Source: an uncultured Eggerthella sp. (GTDB lineage: Bacteria; Actinomycetota; Coriobacteriia; Coriobacteriales; Eggerthellaceae). Taken from it: 64,000 nt of DNA. Every line of letters begins with the position of its first letter. Within the stretch, counting starts at the first letter, position 1. A program made the position numbers and the translations under genes. The stretch spans positions 1 through 64,000 of the forward strand of contig URBX01000006.1 of NCBI GenBank assembly GCA_900546175.1. The letters are read 5' to 3'. The notes under the pieces were generated by a model. It did not search any database, had not been told where the DNA came from, and saw only the letters and a list, made by a program, of their open reading frames with translations. Positions 35,042-43,189 of this stretch are shown here, one piece after another.

Positions 35042-35314
35042 CTAACGAGCGATAAAGAAGGTTCGTGTTGGTAGGTGAAGCCATTCGTCGGTATTATCAG
35101 GAAGCTTGAGAAACTTTTTTGGATTAAAAGCAAGGTGCTCAACAAGCGTTTCGTCGTCATAATGCTTCAAATCTTCTTTCAGTAAAGCGGTTGGCTTAAC
35201 GCCGAACTGATTAATTTCATCTGTTATAGATACAAATTCATTTTCTAGATTGTTTGTAGGAACGTTGCCATAAATGTAAAAAATGTCCACGTCTTTCTTT
35301 TTCATGTCTTGCAT
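35042..35314 (-). CDS. Hypothetical protein at the right end of the element
   Basis: A 90-residue, fairly acidic protein with no recognised family (DVDIFYIYGNVPTNNLEN at the start, FNPKKFLKLPDN near the end). It has its own terminator and an AAAGG site before the ATG at 35314. Alone and on the opposite strand, next to the right repeat, it sits where satellites and prophages often carry accessory genes (toxin, antitoxin or phage defence). That is a positional guess only. Confidence 0.6.
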   Translation of the reverse strand: MQDMKKKDVDIFYIYGNVPTNNLENEFVSITDEINQFGVKPTALLKEDLKHYDDETLVEHLAFNPKKFLKLPDNTDEWLHLPTRTFFIAR

Positions 35315-35338
35315 AATAAAACCTTTCTAAATGTGCCG

Positions 35339-35352
35339 TTTTTTGTGCCATT
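35339..35352. repeat. Inner right direct repeat (14 bp)
   Basis: TTTTTTGTGCCATT, identical to 30724-30737. With the left copy it brackets 4.6 kb and every element gene. It is the competing choice for the attachment core. Confidence 0.5.
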
Positions 35353-35454
35353 CGTTAAAGGTTCTTAATAATCGCTATTAGATACTATTTATTGTCTGTA
35401 ATACTATTTATGTTAGTTAAATGCTTTAACTTAATATAAAATGCTCTCTACATC

Positions 35455-35471
35455 ACTATTGTTTGTCTAAT
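35455..35471. repeat. Right direct repeat, candidate attR
   Basis: ACTATTGTTTGTCTAAT, identical to the azlD 3' end at 30621-30637. A chance 17-bp match in these short flanks is very unlikely. The rplS promoter begins only 70 bp further on. Confidence 0.7.
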
Positions 35472-35541
35472 CAGGCTGTTGGTATTTCGCTTATTGTGCG
35501 ATTTTGATTAGATAAATAATGAGAAAAAAATGAATAACTTC

Positions 35542-35570
35542 TTGAAAGATGGCTTTACTAATCGTATAAT
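35542..35570 (+). promoter_or_regulatory. rplS promoter
   Basis: TTGAAA (35542-35547), 17-bp spacer and TATAAT (35565-35570) make a near-consensus housekeeping promoter about 70 bp upstream of the rplS start. Confidence 0.85.
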
Positions 35571-35638
35571 ATCTAGCCGTGTCTAAAGACATCTTCAAAT
35601 AGCAATTGAGTTATTACTATATAAGAAGGAATTGGAAA

Positions 35639-35983
35639 ATGGATATCATCCGCGCAATTGAACAACAGCAGATTAACCCAGAAGTTGCTGACTTCAACGT
35701 TGGCGACACTGTAAAGGTTCATTATCGTATTAAAGAAGGCAACCGTGAGCGTATTCAGGTATTCCAGGGCGATGTTATCCGTCGTCACGGTGCTTCTAAC
35801 CGCGAAACCTTTACCGTACGTAAGATTAGCTTCCAGATTGGTGTAGAGCGTACTTTCCCAGTACATTCTCCAAAGATTGAGAAGATTGAGGTTGTACGTC
35901 GTGGTGACGTAAACCGCGCTAAGCTCTACTACCTCCGTGATAAGATTGGTAAGGCAGCTAAGATTAAGGAAAAGGCATACTAA
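35639..35983 (+). CDS. rplS: 50S ribosomal protein L19
   Basis: A 114-residue L19, part of the 50S/30S interface. Family patterns are NVGDTVKVHYRIKEG, FQGDVIRR, FTVRKIS and VERTFPVHSP. ATG 35639 follows an AAGAAGGA site and gives the standard N-terminus; the ATG upstream at 35606 is not used. It is a single-gene unit between a strong promoter and a terminator. Confidence 0.96.
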   Translation: MDIIRAIEQQQINPEVADFNVGDTVKVHYRIKEGNRERIQVFQGDVIRRHGASNRETFTVRKISFQIGVERTFPVHSPKIEKIEVVRRGDVNRAKLYYLRDKIGKAAKIKEKAY

Positions 35984-36007
35984 GTCTTTTTTCATACTAA
36001 ACGTAAT

Positions 36008-36039
36008 GAGCACGGCGCATTTGCCCGTGCTCTTTTTTG
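36008..36039 (+). terminator. Rho-independent terminator after rplS
   Basis: GAGCACGG (36008-36015) pairs with CCGTGCTC (36025-36032), followed by six T residues. Confidence 0.92.
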
Positions 36040-36115
36040 TTGTGAGCTATTCTAAGAATATTAGTATCTTGTTTAAGAGTTGTTGATTCGCCTGCAGAAG
36101 TAGAGGAGTGCGTTT

Positions 36116-36907
36116 ATGCAAACAGTGTTGGAAATAGAAGCAATGCTAAAAAATGCATCAAAACAAGAGTTTGAAGCTCTTGAACGCTCATTGCAGGCTG
36201 ATACAAGAAAAGGTGTTCGCAGCGCCTTAGCAAAGACGAAAAAGCGCTTTGAAAAGGACGAGGCGGAGCATAAGCGAGTAGAAAACATGTTTGCCTTTCA
36301 AGAGGAGCTTGCAGGGCAAGGTGTCATCATTGGTCTTGATGAAGTTGGTCGTGGGCCACTTGCTGGTCCGTTGACGGTCTGTGGCGTTGTGTTTCCTCCT
36401 GAGGTGCGGTTTATTGAGAAGCTGAACGACTCTAAGCAATTATCTGAATCGAGTCGCGCTCTGATTGCTGAGGATGTAAAAAAGCAAGCACTTGCGTGGA
36501 CTGTAGTGCATGTGGAACCATCGGAAATTGACACAAAGGGGATGTCGGCTTGTTTGCGAAAGGCTTTTAGGCAGGCAATAGAGACTGTTGAGAGTCAAGG
36601 CATAGCAATTGACCACATTCTTCTTGATGGTAATCCTCTTTATCTTGATCAACGAGAGATTAACGTAATAAAAGGCGATGCAAAATGCGCTTCAATTGCT
36701 GCTGCTTCCGTGATTGCAAAAGTAACACGCGATACGTTGATGGTGGAGTACGATGCTTTGTATCCAGAATATGACTTTGCGTCATCAAAGGGATATGGAA
36801 GTCAAAAACACCGTGATGCTATCGCGCAGTTTGGTTTGTCTCCTATTCATCGTAAGAGTTTTTGTCGAAATTTTACAACCTATTCTCAGCCGTCTCTCTT
36901 TTCGTGA
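36116..36907 (+). CDS. rnhB: Ribonuclease HII
   Basis: A 263-residue endonuclease that cuts RNA in RNA-DNA hybrids and removes single ribonucleotides. Catalytic motifs are GLDEVGRGPLAGP (two acids), LLDGNP and KGDAKCASIAAASVIAKVTRD. There is an N-terminal extension of about 60 helical, charged residues before the catalytic domain, as in some Gram-positive RNase HII proteins, where it helps bind substrate. It precedes yraN, comM and dprA. Confidence 0.93.
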   Translation: MQTVLEIEAMLKNASKQEFEALERSLQADTRKGVRSALAKTKKRFEKDEAEHKRVENMFAFQEELAGQGVIIGLDEVGRGPLAGPLTVCGVVFPPEVRFIEKLNDSKQLSESSRALIAEDVKKQALAWTVVHVEPSEIDTKGMSACLRKAFRQAIETVESQGIAIDHILLDGNPLYLDQREINVIKGDAKCASIAAASVIAKVTRDTLMVEYDALYPEYDFASSKGYGSQKHRDAIAQFGLSPIHRKSFCRNFTTYSQPSLFS

Positions 36908-36989
36908 GTAAAAATCTGCTCTATTAGAGAGTGCTTAAGCATTGTTTCAAGTTTTATTAAGATTGGTTTGAAATTCTTTCAGTATCTTT

Positions 36990-37004
36990 CTCCTAAAAAA
37001 GGAG
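36990..37004 (+). promoter_or_regulatory. Short hairpin over the yraN ribosome site
   Basis: CTCCT (36990-36994) can pair with AGGAG (37000-37004), which is the yraN Shine-Dalgarno sequence. The stem is only 5 bp and may be chance. Confidence 0.3.
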
Positions 37005-37011
37005 GTAGATT

Positions 37012-37443
37012 ATGGAAGAAAAAGACTATTTTGAGCAAGAATCTCAATCATTAGAAATTCCAGAAAATGAAATAAACCTGACTCCGCAAGAAATTGGAGA
37101 ACGGGGAGAAAAAGCCGCAGCTCTTTTCCTTGAGCGAAAAGGGTATGAAATTCTTGATACAAATTGGCGCTGTTTTGCTGGCGAAGTGGATATTGTAGCG
37201 GCCGATGAAGATACTCTTTGCTTTATTGAGGTTAAAACCAGAACAAGTATTCAAAAGGGATTTCCTGAAGAGTCAGTTGATGCGGTAAAGCGAAGTAAAT
37301 ATGAAAAAATTGCGGCCTGCTATCTCCAGGAGAAAAACCCTTCCTTTGAAAAAGTGCGCTTTGATGTTATTTCAATTTTGGTGGTATCGAAGACACGTGC
37401 TTTTTTACGTATGCACATTAATGCGTTTGCGGGAGGACTATAA
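37012..37443 (+). CDS. YraN family nuclease-fold protein (UPF0102)
   Basis: A 143-residue protein with the restriction-endonuclease-like core GERGEKAAALFLERKGY, AGEVDIVA and FIEVKTR (the E/D/ExK set). An acidic N-terminal extension of about 25 residues precedes it. The family is thought to act as a Holliday-junction or DNA-processing nuclease, but this is not firmly shown. comM follows after 2 bp; the rnhB-yraN-comM-dprA order is common in bacteria. Confidence 0.9.
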   Translation: MEEKDYFEQESQSLEIPENEINLTPQEIGERGEKAAALFLERKGYEILDTNWRCFAGEVDIVAADEDTLCFIEVKTRTSIQKGFPEESVDAVKRSKYEKIAACYLQEKNPSFEKVRFDVISILVVSKTRAFLRMHINAFAGGL

Positions 37444-37445
37444 GT

Positions 37446-38963
37446 GTGAACGCTCCAGGAATCGCCTATGTTCAAAGTTCTGTGGTAAGAGGGGTAGTAG
37501 CGCTTCCTGTGCAGGTTGAGGTTATTGTCTCTTCTGGAATTCCTGGCTTTACTATTGTCGGAATGCCCGATACTGCAATTTACGAATCGCGGGAGCGAAT
37601 CAAAGCTGCAATAAAGAGCTCAGGGTTTACTATGCCTCGAGATAAGATAGTTGTTAATCTTGCTCCAGGTTCGCTAAGAAAGCATGGATCTGGTTTCGAT
37701 TTACCTATTGCGTTAGGAATTCTTATTGCTACTGGTCAGCTAAGAAAAGATCCTTTCTCTTCGTTTTTGGTTGTTGGAGAATTATCTCTTGATGGAAAAG
37801 CGACAAGCGTTCAAGGCTTACTGGCTCATCAAATGTGTGCTAAATCTTTAGGATTGTCTCTATTGACAGGAACGGTTACCTCCACCTTTGTTTCTCTTAA
37901 ACAGCTGTCATGCTTTTCGATCAAATCATTGGGCCTGCTGAGGACTCGTTCGTGGGAAGAAATAAAAGATATTTCTGAAAAAGATATTCCAGCTTACTTG
38001 GATTATGCGGATATCAGTGGTCATGAGTTTGCAAAGCGTGCACTTACTATTAGCGCTGCGGGAAATCATGGTGTGCTTATGGTAGGTCCTCCAGGATCAG
38101 GAAAAACACTTCTTGCAAGAGCTCTACCAGGTATTATGCCTCCTCTTTCGGAAAGAGAGTATATTGAAACTGCATTAGTGTATAGCGTTGCAGGAAAAAA
38201 TGTAAACGCGTTTGCCCAAGGAATGCGTCCTTTTAGGGATCCTCATCACAGTTCAACCCCGGCAGGTTTATTGGGAGGGGGAACTCCTCTTGCTCCGGGC
38301 GAGGTCTCGCTTGCTCATAATGGAATTTTGTTTTTGGATGAGTTTCCTGAATTTAAGCCGAGCACGTTGCAGCAGTTGCGTCAAATAATTGAAGAAGGGC
38401 AAGTTAATCTTACGCGGGCAGATGGAACGTATAAACTTCCTGCAAAGTTTTTGCTTGTTGCCGCAATGAATCCTTGTCCTTGCGGTTATTTTGGTGATCC
38501 TCACCATCAGTGTTCATGTTCTCAAACGCAAGTAAATTCCTATCAAAACAAAATAGGTGGTCCTCTCTTTGATCGTATTGATATCCATATCGATGTATGG
38601 CCCAGTTCTTTAAAACATGTTTTGGCTCATACAGAAGAAAAAAGCTCTCAAGAAATGAGAAAAGAAGTGATTACTGCTCAAACGTTTGCTCTTGAGCGCA
38701 CGCGTAATCAAGAAGGTGAATTAGTTGAGACGGGTCATGAATTGAAGCCTACAATTTCTGGTATTTTGAGCACCTGTAATTTGAGTGAAGAAGCTTTGCA
38801 ATTGTTCGAAAGCTTAGGAAATCGGAAAGATATTACCATGCGTTCGCTGTCGAAAATACTGCTTATCTCACGTACTATTGCGGATTTATCCTGTTCAGCA
38901 CAGGTTGAACGAACTCATTTATTTGAGGCTTCAATGCTTAGACTGAAAGGTAGTTTCTTTTGA
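37446..38963 (+). CDS. comM: YifB/ComM family Mg chelatase-like AAA ATPase
   Basis: A 505-residue protein. The N-terminal 170 residues are the Lon-protease-like domain, the middle is an AAA+ domain with Walker A GPPGSGKT (214-221) and Walker B LFLDEFPEF, and CPCGYFGDP near 345 is a Cys-rich insertion. ComM homologues act as helicases that promote branch migration in natural transformation. GTG 37446 starts just after yraN. Its last bases overlap the dprA start. Confidence 0.93.
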   Translation: MNAPGIAYVQSSVVRGVVALPVQVEVIVSSGIPGFTIVGMPDTAIYESRERIKAAIKSSGFTMPRDKIVVNLAPGSLRKHGSGFDLPIALGILIATGQLRKDPFSSFLVVGELSLDGKATSVQGLLAHQMCAKSLGLSLLTGTVTSTFVSLKQLSCFSIKSLGLLRTRSWEEIKDISEKDIPAYLDYADISGHEFAKRALTISAAGNHGVLMVGPPGSGKTLLARALPGIMPPLSEREYIETALVYSVAGKNVNAFAQGMRPFRDPHHSSTPAGLLGGGTPLAPGEVSLAHNGILFLDEFPEFKPSTLQQLRQIIEEGQVNLTRADGTYKLPAKFLLVAAMNPCPCGYFGDPHHQCSCSQTQVNSYQNKIGGPLFDRIDIHIDVWPSSLKHVLAHTEEKSSQEMRKEVITAQTFALERTRNQEGELVETGHELKPTISGILSTCNLSEEALQLFESLGNRKDITMRSLSKILLISRTIADLSCSAQVERTHLFEASMLRLKGSFF

Positions 38964-39910
38964 GTAAAGTAATTAAGGGGCCCCGTTGGGAAATAGAGAA
39001 AAACTCTTCTCGTTATCCAAAAAGTCTTTTAGATTTAAGAAATCCTCCCGAAAAGCTCTATTTGATTGGGGATTATCGGGTATTGCAAAATGGGCTATCT
39101 ATAATTGGTGCACGGAAAGCTACTCCCTATGGATTATCATGCGCAGAATTGTTTGGTAGAGAGGCTGCTCTTCATGAAATAGTAGTTGTTTCAGGGGGTG
39201 CTTTAGGGTGTGATTCGTCTGCTCATAGAGGAGCGCTAAAAGCTGGTGGAAAGACGGTGGTTGTGCTGGGAGGAGGGTGTGATCAGCCCTATCCAGCGGG
39301 AAATAGAGCACTCTTTCAAGAAGTGGTTGACTCGGGAGGGGCACTTATCTCAGAGTATCCATGGGATTTTCGTGCGAAACCGTATTGTTTTAGGATGCGC
39401 AATAGATTAATCGCAGCTCTTTCTAAGGCAGTGCTTATTGTTGAGGCAGGGCTTCCTTCTGGGACCTTTTCGACAGCAGATGAAGCGCTGGCAATTAACC
39501 GCGAAGTCTTGGTTGTTCCTGGCTCAATCATGTCTGACAGTTCTGCAGGATCAAATCAGTTGCTGTATCAAGGAGCAACTCCCATAGTAAGCAGAGAGTC
39601 ATTTGAAGATGCTCTTGTGGCAATTTTCAATTGTTTGCGTTTTGCCTCGTCGAAACGTTCTAGAAGCAAAGATTCAGAAAAAAAGAGAGAAAAAGTAACA
39701 AATCCGTTCCTTGAGGCTATTCTTGCTAATCCTATGCGAATTGAAGAGATACTTTCCTTGGAAGAAATAGGAGATGCAAAGCAAGATATGAAAAAGGCTT
39801 CCGAAGCTGAAAAACTGAACGAGGTAATTTGGAGGGTTTCAATGTTGGAACAAGAGGGTTACATTACTCGTTATCCTGATGGGCGATATGGCCCTGTGGT
39901 GAAATTTTGA
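38960..39910 (+). CDS. dprA: DNA-processing protein DprA
   Basis: A 316-residue Rossmann-fold protein that loads RecA on incoming single-stranded DNA in transformation. Motifs include VVSGGALGCDSSAHRGAL and FRMRNRLIAALS. The N-terminal SAM-like domain is missing or very short, and the C-terminal part ends in a winged-helix-like region (LEQEGYITRYPDGRY). It starts with TTG 38960 inside the comM stop. With comM and yraN it forms a competence/DNA-processing group; the uptake machinery itself is not in the window. Confidence 0.92.
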   Translation: MSKVIKGPRWEIEKNSSRYPKSLLDLRNPPEKLYLIGDYRVLQNGLSIIGARKATPYGLSCAELFGREAALHEIVVVSGGALGCDSSAHRGALKAGGKTVVVLGGGCDQPYPAGNRALFQEVVDSGGALISEYPWDFRAKPYCFRMRNRLIAALSKAVLIVEAGLPSGTFSTADEALAINREVLVVPGSIMSDSSAGSNQLLYQGATPIVSRESFEDALVAIFNCLRFASSKRSRSKDSEKKREKVTNPFLEAILANPMRIEEILSLEEIGDAKQDMKKASEAEKLNEVIWRVSMLEQEGYITRYPDGRYGPVVKF

Positions 39911-39983
39911 CAGGCTGCTTTGGTTATTCCTCATTAAAAAAGAGACTTTTAGTGAGTGTTTGGTAATTGTGATTTGCCTGTGC

Positions 39984-40032
39984 AAAAGAAAAACCCGCTT
40001 ATTTTTGAAAACACGTTTCAAGAATAAGCGGG
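39984..40032 (-). terminator. Terminator of the GlcD-type oxidase gene
   Basis: A 17-bp stem with one G-T pair joins 39994-40010 to 40016-40032 around a 5-nt loop. On the minus strand it is followed by GTTTTTCTTTT, so it ends the gene at 40057. Confidence 0.9.
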
Positions 40033-40056
40033 ATAGGAAGTAAGAATAATAATTGC

Positions 40057-41481
40057 TTAGAGGTCAGTGCAGATTTTGCCAGGGTTAAGGATTCCCTTTG
40101 GATCGAATACTGCTTTGATTCCCTTCATGAGATTGAAGGCGGTCTCTCCAACAGATTCCTCAAGGTATGCTTTCTTGGCATGACCAATGCCGTGCTCGCC
40201 TGATACCGCACCTCCAAGTTCGGTGCATTTAGTGTAGCTAGCAATCATGACTTGTTCAGAAATCTTAATAAACTCTTCTTCGGTTTTATCATTGGAGCAG
40301 CAGTAAATATGAAGATTGCCATCACCAGCATGACCGAAAGAACGAATGCGCATACCAAGATTAGTGCCTGCTTCATGGACGTACTGAAGGAATTCTGCAA
40401 TTTTATCAACAGGAACAACAACGTCCATTTCGTCGAGGAATTTAGTATCTGCTTCAATGCAGGTAAGGAATGCTGAGCGTGCTGCCCAGATGGCTGCTTT
40501 GTCGGCAGAGTCTTGGAGAACAAGAACGTCATAAGCGCCTGTTTCGTCACCAATCTCTACCAGCACTTCTGCGCGTGTCATGATTTCGTCAGCGTCGTTT
40601 CCGTCAAGGGTAACTAGAATATAGCCGCCAACTTCTTTATCTTGAACAACGGTAGGGATGAATTTGCTTCCCGTAAATTCTGCTGATGAATCAACAATAT
40701 CGCGCTCCATAAATTCAATGGAACGAGGGTCAAGACCAGCAAGTTTGATCTTTGGAACAGCAGAAATTGCTGCTTCAATATTCTCATAAGGAAGGAGGAA
40801 GGAAACATCTTCGGATGGGTTTGGAATGAGCTTCATGGTCAATTCGGTAATAATACCAAGGGTTCCTTCGGAACCAACCATAAGATGAAGAAGCGAATAA
40901 CCTGATGAATTCTTTGTTACTGCCTTACCAAGCTCCATAATTTCGCCATTTGGTAATACTACGGTCATTGCTAAAACATAGTCGCGGGTTGTTCCGTATT
41001 TAACCGCGCGCATTCCACCAGCGTTGGTAGAAACATTGCCACCAACAGAGCCTGTTTTCTCGCCTGGATCTGGTGGATACATAAGGTCGTACTTAAGCGC
41101 GTCTTCGGCTAAGTCGCATAGACGAACTCCTGGCTGAATACGAACATTGAAGTTGTCAATATCGTATTCAAGAATCTGATTCATGTTGATAGTGCAGAGC
41201 ACTACGCCGCCTGCTAAAGGAGTGGAGCCGCCTGCAAGGCCAGTACCTGCACCACGAACGGTTACCGGAATGGTGTTGTCGTAACATAGTTTCATGATTT
41301 GAGATACTTCGTCAGTGGAATTAGGGAGAACTACCATTTCTGGCATTTTGGTTCCGTAAATAGGCATTTCGTCGTGAGAATAGTCCTCACTAATGTTTTC
41401 ACCTACATAGCAATTGCCTTCTCCTACGATTGCGGCAAGTTGGGTAATAAGCTCAGGGGTGAGTTGGTTAAATGTGGCCAT
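40057..41481 (-). CDS. GlcD-type FAD-binding oxidoreductase (D-lactate/glycolate family)
   Basis: A 474-residue flavoenzyme of the D-2-hydroxyacid dehydrogenase family. VRGAGTGLAGGSTPL and SVGGNVSTNAGGMRAVKYG are the PCMH FAD-binding motifs, and the C-terminal domain carries SFGHAGDGNLHIY and GEHGIGHAK, which hold catalytic His residues. It oxidises D-lactate, glycolate or a related acid; the electron acceptor could be an Etf such as the one at 4964, since GlcD-like proteins often pair with EtfAB, but no Etf gene is adjacent. An AGGAG site precedes the ATG. Confidence 0.9.
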   Translation of the reverse strand: MATFNQLTPELITQLAAIVGEGNCYVGENISEDYSHDEMPIYGTKMPEMVVLPNSTDEVSQIMKLCYDNTIPVTVRGAGTGLAGGSTPLAGGVVLCTINMNQILEYDIDNFNVRIQPGVRLCDLAEDALKYDLMYPPDPGEKTGSVGGNVSTNAGGMRAVKYGTTRDYVLAMTVVLPNGEIMELGKAVTKNSSGYSLLHLMVGSEGTLGIITELTMKLIPNPSEDVSFLLPYENIEAAISAVPKIKLAGLDPRSIEFMERDIVDSSAEFTGSKFIPTVVQDKEVGGYILVTLDGNDADEIMTRAEVLVEIGDETGAYDVLVLQDSADKAAIWAARSAFLTCIEADTKFLDEMDVVVPVDKIAEFLQYVHEAGTNLGMRIRSFGHAGDGNLHIYCCSNDKTEEEFIKISEQVMIASYTKCTELGGAVSGEHGIGHAKKAYLEESVGETAFNLMKGIKAVFDPKGILNPGKICTDL

Positions 41482-41670
41482 AAAAAAACTCCTGGGAAAT
41501 TGAGGAAAACCTACAAAAAAATAATGTTTCCATTCTATAAAAGGAAATAGTTTTTTTCTAGACGTGGTAATTAAATGCTTACTTCTGATAAAAGAGCCGT
41601 TCTGCTTTCATTTTGAGGCATTCTGTTTCGTTTTTTGATAAGAAACAGCCAAGTGTAGTACTCTGTAAGT

Positions 41671-43098
41671 ATGAAAAAGACAATTGCTATTATTGGTGCT
41701 GGATTAGCAGGAAGTGAAGCGGCGCTTCAGCTTGCAAATCGTGGCTACCGTGTTCATATATTTGAAATGAGAGGGTTTCGTCAAAACCCTGTTCATCGCA
41801 CTGATCAATGTGCCGAGTTAGTGTGCTCAAATTCCCTCAAATCAATGAAGGAAAACAGTGCTGCCGGAATGCTGAAAACAGAGCTTTCGCTTTTAGGTTC
41901 ACATCTTCTTAAGTATGCTTATGAGACTCAGGTTCCAGCTGGTGGTGCTCTTGCTTTAAATAGAGAAGCTTTTTCAGCGCTTGTTACAAACGAAATAAAA
42001 AATCATTCCAACATTATTTACGTATGCGCTGAGGTTTTGTCTCTTTCTCCTTGCGGAAGACTTGTGTTGCAAGATGGTAATCATGGGGAATCTTACGAAT
42101 ATGATTATGATTTTGATGCGCTTATTATGGCTTCAGGCCCATTGACTTCCGATGCGCTTGGGGAGTACCTTTCTTCTTTGACGGGAAGCAACCGTATGGC
42201 TTTCTTTGATGCGGCAGCTCCAATTGTCATGGCGGATTCTTTGAACTGGGATAAAGTGTTTACTCAGAATCGGTATGAAGATTCCGAAACAGGAGATTAT
42301 GTAAATGCTGCTTTTACTCAGGAAGAGTATGAAGCGTTTGCTAAAGAACTCATCGAAGCTCAATGTGTTATTAAGAAATCCTTTGAAACAAAAGAGTTAT
42401 TCCAAGCCTGCCAGCCCATTGAAGAGATTATGCGTAAGGGCATCGATGCCCCTCGTTTTGGTCCACTAAAACCTGTTGGCATCAAAGATCCTTTTACGGG
42501 AAAAAGGCCATGGGCGGTAGTGCAATTGCGCGCAGAAGATAGAGCTCAGCAGAGCTACAACTTGGTAGGTTTTCAAACTAATCTCACTTTTCCTGAGCAA
42601 AAAAGAGTGTTCAGGATGATTCCTGGTTTGGAAAATGCAGAGTTTGCTCGATACGGAGTAATGCATCGCAATACTTTTATTAATGCCCCTAAACTTCTTG
42701 ATTCTTCCCTTCGTTTGGTGGAAAAGGAAGAAAAAGAGTGCGCTTCAAAAATTGGCAAGGTAGAGCTTCCTTTGTTTGTTGCGGGTCAATTAAGCGGTAC
42801 GGAAGGATACTGTGAGGCAATTGCTACAGGATTGTATGCCTCTCTTTCGGTATCGGCTTTTCTTGAAGGAATTGAGATGGAGCCACTTCCATACTATACT
42901 GCTCTTGGCTCTCTTCTTTCGTATGCAACTAATCCAGAAACGCAAGACTACCAGCCTATGCATGTAAATTTTGGCTTGTTTGAACCTATTGAACCAAAGA
43001 TAAAAAACAAGCAACAGCGCTATAGCTCTTATGCCAAAAGAGGCCTTGTGGCAATGGAAGCATATTGCCAGTCATTGAAAGAAAAAGGCCTCATTTAA
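41671..43098 (+). CDS. trmFO: Folate/FAD-dependent tRNA (uracil-54-C5)-methyltransferase
   Basis: A 475-residue flavoprotein that makes ribothymidine at position 54 of tRNA using methylenetetrahydrofolate. The FAD motif is IIGAGLAGSEAALQLANRG; ECAELVCSNSL-type and QLSGTEGYCE patterns are TrmFO signatures. No ribosome site lies before ATG 41671 and a -10-like TAGTACT is about 10 bp upstream, so a leaderless transcript is possible. uvrA follows. Confidence 0.94.
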   Translation: MKKTIAIIGAGLAGSEAALQLANRGYRVHIFEMRGFRQNPVHRTDQCAELVCSNSLKSMKENSAAGMLKTELSLLGSHLLKYAYETQVPAGGALALNREAFSALVTNEIKNHSNIIYVCAEVLSLSPCGRLVLQDGNHGESYEYDYDFDALIMASGPLTSDALGEYLSSLTGSNRMAFFDAAAPIVMADSLNWDKVFTQNRYEDSETGDYVNAAFTQEEYEAFAKELIEAQCVIKKSFETKELFQACQPIEEIMRKGIDAPRFGPLKPVGIKDPFTGKRPWAVVQLRAEDRAQQSYNLVGFQTNLTFPEQKRVFRMIPGLENAEFARYGVMHRNTFINAPKLLDSSLRLVEKEEKECASKIGKVELPLFVAGQLSGTEGYCEAIATGLYASLSVSAFLEGIEMEPLPYYTALGSLLSYATNPETQDYQPMHVNFGLFEPIEPKIKNKQQRYSSYAKRGLVAMEAYCQSLKEKGLI

Positions 43099-43126
43099 GG
43101 AACGGAAAACCGTATTAGTAAATAAT

Positions 43127-43140
43127 CGAACATTTGTTTG
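43127..43140. promoter_or_regulatory. LexA (SOS) box upstream of uvrA
   Basis: CGAACATTTGTTTG matches the Gram-positive LexA/DinR consensus CGAAC-N4-GTTYG in both half-sites. It lies 50 bp upstream of the uvrA start, where it would block the promoter until DNA damage. Confidence 0.75.
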
Positions 43141-43189
43141 TAAATTGCGTTATTATTACTCTCTGCAGAGAGGTTAAGGTGGTGCGTTC

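Larger units (their letters stand above)
30621..35471. mobile_element. Small integrative element at the 3' end of azlD
   Basis: About 4.85 kb between 17-bp direct repeats ACTATTGTTTGTCTAAT. From left to right it carries a tyrosine integrase (minus), a divergent control region, an excisionase-like gene, a run of small plus-strand genes including two DUF6291-like proteins around an origin-like repeat, a zinc ribbon protein, an XRE regulator, direct repeats, a strong terminator and a single minus-strand gene at the far end. No capsid, tail, packaging or relaxase gene is seen, so it may be a phage satellite or a small mobilisable island. A second repeat pair lies slightly inside the first. Confidence 0.8.
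35315..35638. other. Right element edge and rplS upstream region
   Basis: This 324-bp AT-rich stretch holds the leader of the minus-strand gene, the inner 14-bp repeat, the outer 17-bp repeat and the rplS promoter. No gene is seen. Confidence 0.5.

Noticed and set aside
34866..35084. Minus-strand open frame of 72 codons in the element
   Set aside because: It runs through a strong terminator and overlaps the better-supported gene at 35042-35314.
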